This document shows positions 35,797-44,059 of a stretch of DNA of 64,000 nt, one piece after another. How positions within the stretch are numbered: position 1 is the first letter of the stretch; each line of letters opens with the position of its first letter. The notes beneath the pieces are model-generated. The model saw nothing but the letters and a program-made list of their open reading frames with translations. It was not told the DNA's origin and searched no databases. This stretch comes from Agrobacterium larrymoorei (GTDB lineage: Bacteria; Pseudomonadota; Alphaproteobacteria; Rhizobiales; Rhizobiaceae): positions 310,001-374,000 of the forward strand of contig NZ_CP039694.1 of the NCBI RefSeq assembly GCF_005145045.1, given 5' to 3'. The translations under genes were made by a program, and so were the position numbers.

Positions 35797-36260
35797 CCGG
35801 GCAACCATATTCACTGGAAGTCCTCGCCGAAGAACGGGCGCAACTGACGATACCCAACTTCGACTATGCATTCGCTTGGCAATTGGGCAGCCTCATCCGC
35901 CAGAAGGCCGTCGAAAACGATCTGTCGGTCGCCATCGAAGTTCGTCATGGCGCGGATGTCGTGTTCGCCACATTAGCCGGAAAGGCGACAATCGACAATT
36001 TCGACTGGACACGCCGCAAATGCGCGGCAGTACATCGTTTCCACCGCAGCTCGCTGCAGCTGCGACTTGACGCAGAGAAAGGCGGATACGATTTCAACCA
36101 GCGTTTCAGACTGCCGCCTGCCGATTATGTCGCCAGCGGCGGCGCGGTGCCGTTGATCCTCACCGGCGGAACCCTGATCGGAACAGTTGCGGTCAGCGGC
36201 CTTCCGGATGTCGAGGACCACGCGCTCGTCGCCTCCGCGCTGCGGGACCTGATATCGTGA
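35793..36260 (+). CDS. UPF0303 / heme-degrading-domain (HbpS-like) protein, copy B
   Basis: 155 residues, the same length as copy A in the LacI-linked operon, sharing IPNFDYAFAWQLGSL, VHRFHRSSLQLRL, DYVASGGAVP and SGLPDVEDH. It is translationally coupled to a Gfo/Idh/MocA dehydrogenase gene, repeating the association seen in the other operon. No enzymatic residues can be assigned. The pairing with dehydrogenases could mean a role in protecting or maturing a redox step, which is inference only. Confidence 0.8.
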   Translation: MTGQPYSLEVLAEERAQLTIPNFDYAFAWQLGSLIRQKAVENDLSVAIEVRHGADVVFATLAGKATIDNFDWTRRKCAAVHRFHRSSLQLRLDAEKGGYDFNQRFRLPPADYVASGGAVPLILTGGTLIGTVAVSGLPDVEDHALVASALRDLIS

Positions 36261-36376
36261 CGGCTGAACCTGCTTGTCCGGCTGATTTAAAACGACGATC
36301 GAGGCAAACAATATGATAGCCGCGCTGATTGGCGTGAGACGAAATCGGCATCACCTGAACGGTAAGGAGAAGACGG

Positions 36377-37372
36377 GTGGATGACAATCTGAAATGGGGT
36401 GTTCTGGCAACGGGCTGGATTGCCGAACTTTTTACCCAGGATTTGATCGAGGCAGGTCTGACGGTTCATGCCGTCGGATCGCGAACCTTTGAGAAGGCCA
36501 CCGCCTTTGCAGAGCGTTTCGCGATTCCGGTTGCCTATGGAAGTTATGAAGAACTGGTCGCGGACGACGAGGTCGACATCGTCTATATCGCAACGCCGCA
36601 TCCTCAGCATGTGTCGGCTGCCCTGCTCGCCATCGAGGCCGACAAACATGTCCTGATCGAAAAGCCCTTCACCATCAATGCCGCCGAAGCCGAATTGCTC
36701 GTATCGAGCGCGCAGCAACGGGGGGTGACGGTGCTCGAAGGGATGTGGACGCGATTTCTGCCGCATATGCGGCGCATTCACGAGATCATCGACGCCGGAA
36801 CGCTCGGCACGTTGCGCTCGCTTCGCGCCGAGCATCGGCAATTCCTGCCCACCGATCCGAACCACCGCCTGAACTCGCTGGCCTTGGGAGGCGGCGCTCT
36901 GCTTGATCTCGGGATTTACCCGATCTCTTTCGCCTACGATATTCTTGGCGCCCCCGTTTCCATTGCCGCCACTGCCCGTTTCCAGGAAACTGGCGTCGAT
37001 GCAGAGATCGCAACGATCATGTCTCACCCCGGTGGATCCGTTTCCACAACGGTATCGGCGCTCGATCTGCAACTTCCGAATACAGCGGTGATCTTCGGTT
37101 CACTGGCGCGCATCGAAATCGATGCAACTTGGTATACGCCGACCTCATTTCGGGTCATCGACCACAAGGGAAACGTGATCGAAATATTCGACGGCAGGGT
37201 TCCCGGTCGAGGCATGCAGTTTCAGGCGCTTGAACTGGAGCGGCTTGTGCGCACGTCCGAGCACTCGAGCCACATGCCTGTTAGCCAGAGCGTCGAGATC
37301 ATGGGCGTACTGGATGAGATTAGGAAGCAAATCGGACTAATCTACCCACAGGAGAGCGTTGAATTAGGCTAA
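36377..37372 (+). CDS. Gfo/Idh/MocA family oxidoreductase
   Basis: A 331-residue dehydrogenase with VLATGWIAELFTQDLIEAGL at the Rossmann fold, VLIEKPFTINAAEAE, and LALGGGALLDLGIYPISF in the C-terminal domain. It resembles the dehydrogenase of the LacI-linked operon in the GWIAELF and EKPFT regions. The start is GTG with TAAGGAGA upstream; an overlapping ATG is out of frame. It is the last gene of the IclR-led unit, 116 bp after copy B of UPF0303. The following 149 bp up to the convergent dehydrogenase gene show nothing recognisable. Confidence 0.88.
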   Translation: MDDNLKWGVLATGWIAELFTQDLIEAGLTVHAVGSRTFEKATAFAERFAIPVAYGSYEELVADDEVDIVYIATPHPQHVSAALLAIEADKHVLIEKPFTINAAEAELLVSSAQQRGVTVLEGMWTRFLPHMRRIHEIIDAGTLGTLRSLRAEHRQFLPTDPNHRLNSLALGGGALLDLGIYPISFAYDILGAPVSIAATARFQETGVDAEIATIMSHPGGSVSTTVSALDLQLPNTAVIFGSLARIEIDATWYTPTSFRVIDHKGNVIEIFDGRVPGRGMQFQALELERLVRTSEHSSHMPVSQSVEIMGVLDEIRKQIGLIYPQESVELG

Positions 37373-37521
37373 CAGCTTCGATGGTTGGCGCTTCAAACAT
37401 TGAGCGGAACGATATGTTGTTAGCCGAGCTCGTGAGTGACTTAGAACCTAGGACCATTGAAACCCCTCCATCGAGCGTCGCATCTCGAAGGGTCATACAG
37501 CTATTTTGGTTTTGAGCCGCA

Positions 37522-38553
37522 TCAAAACGCTAGTTGCACCTTCATCGACTTGCTTCTATCACCCGCAGCTTCAAATGCTTGTACGGAATCCTCAAGAGGG
37601 AACGTGCCGCTCAGCAGCGGCTTGAGATCGACGCGGCGCTTACCGATAAAGTCGACGGCCAGTCCGAACTCCTCGTGGAATCGGAAAGTGCCCCTCATCT
37701 CGATTTCCTTGGCAACGACCATGTTCTGCGGAATGGAGACCTCACCGCCGAGACCAAGTTGCACCACCGTCGAACGCGGACGCAGCACTTCAAGGCCCGA
37801 GCGCACGGCCCTCTCATTGCCGGAGGCTTCGAACTGCACGTCAAAATACCCCTTGCCAGCCGCATAGGCCGAAAGTTCTTCCGGGCTTTCGGCGACGTTG
37901 ATGACTCGGTCGGCCCCAACCTCGAGCGCCTTCGCCAGAACGGCGTCCATCACATCGGTGGCAACGATCTCGCGGGCGCCATGGGCACGCGCAGCAATGA
38001 TGGCCAACGCGCCGATCGGGCCGCAGCCGGTCACCAGAACGCGCTTGTCGGTCAGCGGGCCGGCGCGGTTGACGCCATGCAGAGTGACGGCGAACGGTTC
38101 CGCCATCGCCGCCTCATTGATCGAGACGCCATCCGCGACCTTGTGGCACTGCCAAACTTCGGCAATCAAACGCTGACGAAATGCCCCTTGGATATGTGGC
38201 ATCGGCATCGCCGAGCCATAGAAGCGCATGTTCGAGCAATGATTCTGCTGGCCCTTTAGGCAATATTCGCAGCGGCTGCAGGGTCGGCTCGGCGAGACCG
38301 CTACCCGGTCACCGATCGCAAAGCCTGACACCCCCTCACCCAGAGCCTTGATCGTGCCAGCCACTTCATGGCCGAGGATCATCGGTTCTCGAACGCGCAC
38401 AGTACCAAAGCCGCCGTGATTGTAGTAGTGAAGATCGGATCCGCAGATGCCGCCCGCCTCGATGGCGACTTCAACTTGTCCGGCAGCAAGCGTCTCCACT
38501 TCTCTTGCCTCGATCCGCAAATCCTTAGCGGCATGAATAACGATGGCTTTCAT
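37522..38553 (-). CDS. idnD: L-idonate 5-dehydrogenase-like zinc-dependent MDR
   Basis: Oxidises L-idonate to 5-keto-D-gluconate, by family resemblance. The 343-residue chain has the catalytic zinc site Cys in GICGSDLHYYNHGGFG and His-Glu in LGHEVAG, the structural zinc loop CSRCEYCLKGQQNHC, and the cofactor fold VLVTGCGPIGALAI. The HYYNHGG and REPMILGHE segments fit IdnD rather than sorbitol dehydrogenase. The start was chosen at MKAIVIHAAKDL after GAGGATAG. It is the last gene of the long hydantoinase-idonate unit, 10 bp after the 2-hydroxyacid dehydrogenase gene. Confidence 0.85.
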   Translation of the reverse strand: MKAIVIHAAKDLRIEAREVETLAAGQVEVAIEAGGICGSDLHYYNHGGFGTVRVREPMILGHEVAGTIKALGEGVSGFAIGDRVAVSPSRPCSRCEYCLKGQQNHCSNMRFYGSAMPMPHIQGAFRQRLIAEVWQCHKVADGVSINEAAMAEPFAVTLHGVNRAGPLTDKRVLVTGCGPIGALAIIAARAHGAREIVATDVMDAVLAKALEVGADRVINVAESPEELSAYAAGKGYFDVQFEASGNERAVRSGLEVLRPRSTVVQLGLGGEVSIPQNMVVAKEIEMRGTFRFHEEFGLAVDFIGKRRVDLKPLLSGTFPLEDSVQAFEAAGDRSKSMKVQLAF

Positions 38554-38563
38554 CAGGCTATCC

Positions 38564-39511
38564 TCAGATGACGGGAGTTGGAAGCGTATCGCCAGCGAAG
38601 TGAGCCACGAGGTTGTCGCGCACCAGCTTGCCCATTGCTTTGCGGGTTTCAATTGTGCCCGAAGCGTGATGCGGCTGCACCAGAACATTGTCGAGTTTCA
38701 AGAAGCGCGGGTTGAGATTTGGCTCCCCTTCGAACACGTCGAGCGCGGCGGATCCAAGCGTGCCGCTTTCCAACGCGTCGAGCAGCGCATCCTCATCTAT
38801 ATTAGAAGCACGCGAGATGTTGATCAGCATGCCTTCCGGGCCAAGAGCTTCAAGGACCTCCTTCGAAACGATATGGCGCGTGGCGGCTGAAGCGGCGAGC
38901 GTAACAAACAGGAAGTCAGAGTGCCGGGCGAGTTCGACTGGATCGGCGATGAAGGTGATGTTCTTTGCAAAATCCTTTGCCGCCACATCGCTATAGGCAA
39001 TATCCATGTCGAAGCCCCTAAGGCGCTTGGTAACCTCAAAGCCTATCCGGCCTAGGCCCAGCACGCCTGCCTTCCGGCCCCAGACCTTTCGCTTTAGCGG
39101 GTAAAGGCCCTTCGCCGACCAGCTTCCGTCCTTTACCCACCGCTCCGCACCAATCATTCCGCGTGACTGAACGAGCATCATGGCCACACCGAGATCAGCG
39201 ACGTCGTTGGTCAGCACATCAGGCGTGTTGGTGACGCGAATGCCACGTGCGCGACAGGCCTCGAGATTGACTGCATCGTAGCCGACCCCGTACACCGACA
39301 CCACTTCCAGCTTCGGCAACCTGCCGATGAGCTCTGCCGAGGCACCGAGCTCTCCACGGGTAGCGATGCCGCGGATGTTTCCGCCATGCTGCTGCAGGAA
39401 TGCGTCGCGATCTGTCGCCTCATAAAGCTTGCGAACTTCAAATTTTGCCTCGAGCTCGACCAGATCCCATTCCGGGTATGGGCCGACAAGCAGAATCTCC
39501 GGCTTGGTCAT
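38564..39511 (-). CDS. D-isomer-specific 2-hydroxyacid dehydrogenase
   Basis: A 315-residue NAD(P)-dependent enzyme. The nucleotide-binding motif is VLGLGRIGFEV, the catalytic Arg is in INISRASNIDE, the Glu in LDVFEGEPN, and the His in LVQPHHASGT. The profile fits glyoxylate/hydroxypyruvate or 2-ketogluconate reductases. The second ATG was used because GGAGGAC precedes it. In an idonate/gluconate operon it probably reduces 2-keto-gluconate or a C3 keto acid. Confidence 0.88.
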   Translation of the reverse strand: MTKPEILLVGPYPEWDLVELEAKFEVRKLYEATDRDAFLQQHGGNIRGIATRGELGASAELIGRLPKLEVVSVYGVGYDAVNLEACRARGIRVTNTPDVLTNDVADLGVAMMLVQSRGMIGAERWVKDGSWSAKGLYPLKRKVWGRKAGVLGLGRIGFEVTKRLRGFDMDIAYSDVAAKDFAKNITFIADPVELARHSDFLFVTLAASAATRHIVSKEVLEALGPEGMLINISRASNIDEDALLDALESGTLGSAALDVFEGEPNLNPRFLKLDNVLVQPHHASGTIETRKAMGKLVRDNLVAHFAGDTLPTPVI

Positions 39512-39533
39512 AGTGTCCTCCATGATAAATTTA

Positions 39534-40109
39534 TCAATTGTCTGTTGCGGTCGCAAAACCGAACGCGGCGATGCGGGCGATGGCATCGTGAACGATCCGT
39601 TCGAGCGGCTGGTCGATTTCCACGGTCACTACGTCCCGCTCGCTTTGCGGTAGTTCCAGCGTGGCTAATTGGCTGTCGAGCAACGACAGCGGCATGTAAT
39701 GGCCTTCGCGGGCGCCCATCCGCGAGGCTAGCAGTGTCCGCGTTCCCTGCAGGAACACGAATGTCACCGGCCGCCCTGCCCTTGCCCGCAACAGGTCGCG
39801 GTAGGACCGTTTCAGCGCGGAGCAGGAGATGATGGTGCGCGCATCATCGCCGAGCTCAGTGCCGAGCACGTCCAGCCAGGGCCAGCGGTCGGCATCGTCA
39901 AGCGGAATGCCCTGGCGCATCTTCTCGACATTGGCGGTCGGATGACGGCTGTCGCCTTCGATGTAACGGCAGTCGAGCATGGACGCGAGCCTTTCGCCGA
40001 CGGATGTCTTGCCGCAACCGGAGACCCCCATCACGACGATCGGCCCGATGGCACCGGCAGTTTCAGAGAGACGTGGTGATGCCGCCGTCGACATAAAGCG
40101 TGTGTCCAT
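39534..40109 (-). CDS. gluconokinase (GntK/IdnK-type)
   Basis: Phosphorylates D-gluconate to 6-phosphogluconate. The 191-residue product has the P-loop GVSGCGKTS at 28-36, GDSRHPTANVEKMRQGIPLDD in two adjoining parts, and CSALKRSYRDLLR, which are gluconokinase hallmarks. The beginning overlaps the end of the upstream dehydrogenase gene by 32-47 bp depending on the start used (ATG at 40109 or 40094), so the N-terminus is uncertain. It fits with idnD/idnO homologues as the step that delivers gluconate into central metabolism. Confidence 0.87.
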   Translation of the reverse strand: MDTRFMSTAASPRLSETAGAIGPIVVMGVSGCGKTSVGERLASMLDCRYIEGDSRHPTANVEKMRQGIPLDDADRWPWLDVLGTELGDDARTIISCSALKRSYRDLLRARAGRPVTFVFLQGTRTLLASRMGAREGHYMPLSLLDSQLATLELPQSERDVVTVEIDQPLERIVHDAIARIAAFGFATATDN

Positions 40110-40830
40110 TCACGAAAGAGGAAGCCTTGCCGGACAGGAACACCGCAGCACCGACCAGTTCGTCGACATTGCCCCAGCGGGCAGCCGGCGTGCGTTTCTC
40201 CAGCCAGGACGAGAATTCCTCGCTGTCGACCAGCGCCTGGTTCAGCGGCGTCTTGAAGTAACCTGGCGCGAGCGCATTCACCTGCAGGCCATGTTTGGCC
40301 CAGTCGGTGCACATGCCGCGCGTCAGGTTTTTGACTGCACCCTTGGTGGCCGTATAGGGCGCGATGCCCGGACGGGCGAGTTCGCTCTGCACCGAGGCGA
40401 TGTTGATGATCTTGCCGCGACCGCGACCGATCATGTGCTTGGCAACCGCCTGACCGACGTAAAACACGCTGGAGACATTGGTCTTCAGCAACTGTTCCCA
40501 GCGGTCGACGGGAAAATCCTCCAGCGGTGCGCGGAACTGCATGCCGGCATTGTTGACGAGGATATCGATCGGCCCAACGCGGGCTTCGATCTCGTCGACA
40601 CCCTTACGCACGGCTTCGGCTTCGGTGACGTCGAAATCGGATGCAGATACTTTTGCACCGGCGGCGGTCAAATGGTTGACGGCCGTATCGAGTTTGGCCT
40701 TGTCGCGGCCGTTCAGCACCACTTCGGCGCCATGCGCGGCAAGCCCTTCGGCAAGCGCAAAACCAATTCCCTGCGAAGAGCCCGTCACTAGAGCCCGAAG
40801 GCCCGAAAGATCAAAAAGGTCGGAAACCAT
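40063..40830 (-). CDS. idnO: SDR family oxidoreductase, gluconate 5-dehydrogenase-like
   Basis: Reduces 5-keto-D-gluconate to D-gluconate, by similarity to IdnO/Gno. 255 residues: cofactor motif VTGSSQGIGFALAEGL, NNAGMQFRAPLEDF, active site Tyr-Lys in YTATKGAVKNL, and the conserved ending LYVDGGITTSL. The ATG with GAGGGC upstream was chosen over an in-frame TTG. Its start overlaps the tail of the aldolase gene and its end overlaps gluconokinase. Confidence 0.87.
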   Translation of the reverse strand: MVSDLFDLSGLRALVTGSSQGIGFALAEGLAAHGAEVVLNGRDKAKLDTAVNHLTAAGAKVSASDFDVTEAEAVRKGVDEIEARVGPIDILVNNAGMQFRAPLEDFPVDRWEQLLKTNVSSVFYVGQAVAKHMIGRGRGKIINIASVQSELARPGIAPYTATKGAVKNLTRGMCTDWAKHGLQVNALAPGYFKTPLNQALVDSEEFSSWLEKRTPAARWGNVDELVGAAVFLSGKASSFVNGHTLYVDGGITTSL

Positions 40831-40840
40831 TCTATCGCCC

Positions 40841-41539
40841 TCAAGCAATCGCGTTTTTCACCGCCGCGAGACCGCGACGCAGGAACGGGTCCGAATGCAC
40901 GTAGAAGAACTGCACGCCCTTGCCGCGCCAATGCGGGATCTCATCGAGCGTAGCGAGCGTTCCGGCAATCTTGCCCGTCGCACGGATCTTGTCGACGGCA
41001 ACCGCCACCTTTTCCATGACAACATCCGGGCGCGGTTCGCCGAACGGCGGCGCCGGCGGATATCCCATGTCCTGTGACAGATCGCCGGGACCGATGAAAA
41101 ACACATCGATGCCTTCGACCTTCAGCATTTCTTCGAGTTCATCGATTGCATCAACGGTTTCGATCATGGCGATCACAAGCCGCTTTTCATAATCGGAGGG
41201 AATGGCGTAGCGAACGGCATCCACGATCGCGCGCGCTTCCTGCGCGTTGCCGATCATCGGCACCATGATGCCATCCGCGCCTGCATTCAGATAACGGATG
41301 ATCAGCGGCCGTTCGTGCGATTGCGGACGAACGATGGCGGCGCCACCCGCGCCCCTGACGATCTGCGCGGTTTCGCGCACATCTTCAAAACTCCAGGTCC
41401 CGTGCTCGCAGTCCACGAAGACCGCATCGGCCCCCAGTTCTACCAGACGCGCAGAAATTCCTGAATGCGTATGATGCGGCGTGAACATGCTGATGGCTTC
41501 ACCCGCAGCAAGACGTGCGCGCAGTTTTGCTCCATTCAT
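40841..41539 (-). CDS. HpcH/HpaI family aldolase
   Basis: A 232-residue metal-dependent class II aldolase that cleaves or forms 2-keto-3-deoxy-type acids with pyruvate. Motifs are FVDCEHGTWS, AMIETVDAIDELEEML with the metal-binding Glu, and IGPGDLSQDMGYP with the Asp. Length is slightly below HpaI, and the Trp/His-rich C-terminus differs. The ATG follows AGGGAGAGG. It stands between two SDR genes in the operon. Confidence 0.88.
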   Translation of the reverse strand: MNGAKLRARLAAGEAISMFTPHHTHSGISARLVELGADAVFVDCEHGTWSFEDVRETAQIVRGAGGAAIVRPQSHERPLIIRYLNAGADGIMVPMIGNAQEARAIVDAVRYAIPSDYEKRLVIAMIETVDAIDELEEMLKVEGIDVFFIGPGDLSQDMGYPPAPPFGEPRPDVVMEKVAVAVDKIRATGKIAGTLATLDEIPHWRGKGVQFFYVHSDPFLRRGLAAVKNAIA

Positions 41540-41554
41540 GACTTTTCCTCTCCC

Positions 41555-42361
41555 TTATTTCTTGCTTGGCATGTCCGGCGTATCGGCCGGAGCCCCGACC
41601 CAGCGTGCCGTCTCGATATCGGCGGACGTGTCACGCATATGAACCGGGCAGATATGCAGTTCGGGAATGACCGCGCTTTTGCCCAGGCTCGCACACAGGG
41701 CAATCGCGCGGGCAACTTCGTGAGGATCCATCATCACCGCGCGCTCTTCCTTGAGGGGCGGTCGCGCGCGGTTGTCCATGATCGGCGTGTCGGTTTCGCC
41801 GGGCAAGATGGTCGTCGCCCGAATGCCCTGATTTCGGTAGGTGTTGTGGAGGAAAGACATGAAATTCTTCACGCCCGCCTTGGCCGCACCGTAAGCGACG
41901 CCACCGAGAAGGTTGGGATTGACGACGGCCAGAGACGAAACCGTAATGATGGTTCCCTCATTTCTCGCTATCATGTCGGGCAATACGGCTTGCGTCAGAT
42001 TGAAGACGGCCGTCAGGTTGACATTGATGGTCGAGTTCCACTCTTCCTCGCTGATGAAGCGGGCGTTGAGAACCTTGCTGGCGCTGCCAGCATTGTTGAC
42101 GAGGGTATCAACCGAGCCGATGCCCTCCTTCACCCACTTGATCGTTTCGAATATCTCGTCGCGCGATGCAATATCGAGCGCGCGAACAAAGGCCTTGCCT
42201 TTCTTCTTTTCGATCAAGGCCGCTACTTCGCGCAACGGTTCGAGACGGCGCCCGGTAAGAACAAGGGTTGCCCCCTCCTTGGCGAGAAGAAGGGCCGTCT
42301 CCCGACCGATACCTGAGCCTGCACCGGTGACGAGCGCGATCTTTCCGTTGAGCAACCCCAT
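41555..42361 (-). CDS. SDR family NAD(P)-dependent oxidoreductase
   Basis: A 268-residue classical short-chain dehydrogenase: VTGAGSGIGRE (11-21), NNAGSASKVLN, ITVSSLAVVNP for the catalytic Ser and YGAAKAGVKNF for Tyr-Lys. The extended C-terminus (ICPVHMRDTSADIETARW) is unusual for the small SDRs. The substrate is unknown. It is 9 bp downstream of the hydantoinase B gene, so it is a candidate for a step linking amide hydrolysis to the sugar-acid branch. Confidence 0.87.
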   Translation of the reverse strand: MGLLNGKIALVTGAGSGIGRETALLLAKEGATLVLTGRRLEPLREVAALIEKKKGKAFVRALDIASRDEIFETIKWVKEGIGSVDTLVNNAGSASKVLNARFISEEEWNSTINVNLTAVFNLTQAVLPDMIARNEGTIITVSSLAVVNPNLLGGVAYGAAKAGVKNFMSFLHNTYRNQGIRATTILPGETDTPIMDNRARPPLKEERAVMMDPHEVARAIALCASLGKSAVIPELHICPVHMRDTSADIETARWVGAPADTPDMPSKK

Positions 42362-42370
42362 GACTGCCTC

Positions 42371-44047
42371 CTATTCTGCTGCGACCGGAATCGGGCCAGT
42401 ATAGCCATAGATGTTCTTGGCTGACTGCGGTAAAACGAGCTTATCAGCAAGATCCTGCTCGATGAGTGCAGATGAGCGTTCGCTGGCTCGACCCCAGCCA
42501 CCACCGCCGGGCGTTTCGACTTCCAGCCTTTCGCCGGTTTTCAGAACGACCTTGCCCTTGGGGAAATGCGGCTCGCCCTCTTTCATTACCTTCCCGGCGG
42601 TCCCGCTTTGACCTCCGACGACACCGAAGCAGGGGTGACGAACCCGTTCGGAGGCCAGATAGATGTTCATCGGGTTATTGCCGAGGTTACGAAGCACGAC
42701 GCGCTGGCCAAGACCGCCGCGATGCTTTCCCGCACCGCCAGAATCGGCAATGAGCTCTTTACGTTCCGTCAGAACAGGTACGGCAACCTCGAACATCTCA
42801 ACCGCCGTCACCTTGCAGTTAGACGGGAAGCTCAGCGTGTCGAGACCATCGAATTCCGATCGCGCACCCTGCCCACCATGAAAATTTTGCACGGATGCAT
42901 ATTGGGAGCCGTCGTTGCGCTGCCCGACGCAGTTGGCCGCCCAGATCGGCGCCCCGCCGCTGTCGCCCAGCACCTTGTGTGGAACAATCCCCTCCAGAGC
43001 CCGGAAGATGAGTGACGGAATGACATGGCCGATGAGGTTACGGGAGTTACCCGCTGTCCATTCCTGCGGATTGAGAATGCAGCCCAATGGAGCCTCATCC
43101 GTAATCGGAACGATACAGCCCTCATTGTTTGGCGTTTCGGCGTCAAGAAGGCACTTTAGCGCGTATACCGAATGAGCATAACGATAATTGGTACGGCAAT
43201 TGATCGAATGCAGGACCTGATCCGACGTGCCGGTGTAATCGACATGGATGGAATCGTCCTTGACGATAACCGCTGCCTTGAGCGTGACATCGACGTCATA
43301 CCCATCCAGGAGAACTTCGGCACTATAGGTGCCGTTCGGCCATTCGCGGATCGCCTTGCGGGTCTGGGCCTCGGAACGGGAGTGAATTGCCTGCGCCAGC
43401 CCTTCGACGTCATCGAGACCATACTCGTCGAGAAACTTCACCAGTTCCCGGCCCATGACGTTGTTTGCCGCAATCATCGATTCCAGATCGCCACGCACTT
43501 CAATCGGCATACGAACGGAAGCTTCGATGATGTCGAATACATCCTCGTTGGGGACGCCGGCCTTGAGGAGCTTCACAATCGGGAAACGAATTCCCTCCGC
43601 AAATATATCGCTCGCTTCGGAGTGCAGTGGCGCGCCACCGATATCGGGCAGGTGGGCAATCGATCCGGCATAGGCGACGACCTTGCCGTTCTTGAAGATC
43701 GGCGTGATCATCGTCACGTCCGGCAGGTGGCCCGTACCGATTTCCGGATCGTTAGTCGCAAGCACGTCGCCTTCGACCAGTTTTTCCGCCGGGAATTTCG
43801 GCAGAAAATACTTCTGGGCAGCGGCGGGCAGCGAGGTGATGAAGACCGGGATGGACCATGTGCACTGGGCAAGCGCTCTGCCCTTCGCATCGAGAAGGAC
43901 GGTGACGTAGTCATGGTTCTCACGGACGATAGGCGAGAAAGCCGTTTTGCCAAGTACGTTGTCGGCCTGGTCCGCGATGAAGATCAAGCGGTTCCACATG
44001 ACTTGCAGATTGATCGGATCATTGAAATCGGTGGCGGGTTTCGACAT
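42371..44047 (-). CDS. hyuB: hydantoinase/oxoprolinase beta subunit (HyuB family)
   Basis: A 558-residue B subunit that, with the A subunit, hydrolyses a cyclic amide in an ATP-dependent way (5-oxoproline, N-methylhydantoin or similar). Family motifs include FSPIVRENHDYVTVLLDAKG, ATNDPEIGTGHLPDVTMI, HSINCRTNYRYAHSVYALKC and the C-terminal TPGGGGWG. The order A then B with 12 bp between is the standard arrangement. Acetone and acetophenone carboxylases share the family, but those need a third small subunit that is not seen here. Confidence 0.9.
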   Translation of the reverse strand: MSKPATDFNDPINLQVMWNRLIFIADQADNVLGKTAFSPIVRENHDYVTVLLDAKGRALAQCTWSIPVFITSLPAAAQKYFLPKFPAEKLVEGDVLATNDPEIGTGHLPDVTMITPIFKNGKVVAYAGSIAHLPDIGGAPLHSEASDIFAEGIRFPIVKLLKAGVPNEDVFDIIEASVRMPIEVRGDLESMIAANNVMGRELVKFLDEYGLDDVEGLAQAIHSRSEAQTRKAIREWPNGTYSAEVLLDGYDVDVTLKAAVIVKDDSIHVDYTGTSDQVLHSINCRTNYRYAHSVYALKCLLDAETPNNEGCIVPITDEAPLGCILNPQEWTAGNSRNLIGHVIPSLIFRALEGIVPHKVLGDSGGAPIWAANCVGQRNDGSQYASVQNFHGGQGARSEFDGLDTLSFPSNCKVTAVEMFEVAVPVLTERKELIADSGGAGKHRGGLGQRVVLRNLGNNPMNIYLASERVRHPCFGVVGGQSGTAGKVMKEGEPHFPKGKVVLKTGERLEVETPGGGGWGRASERSSALIEQDLADKLVLPQSAKNIYGYTGPIPVAAE

Positions 44048-44059
44048 ATGGATGTCCCC

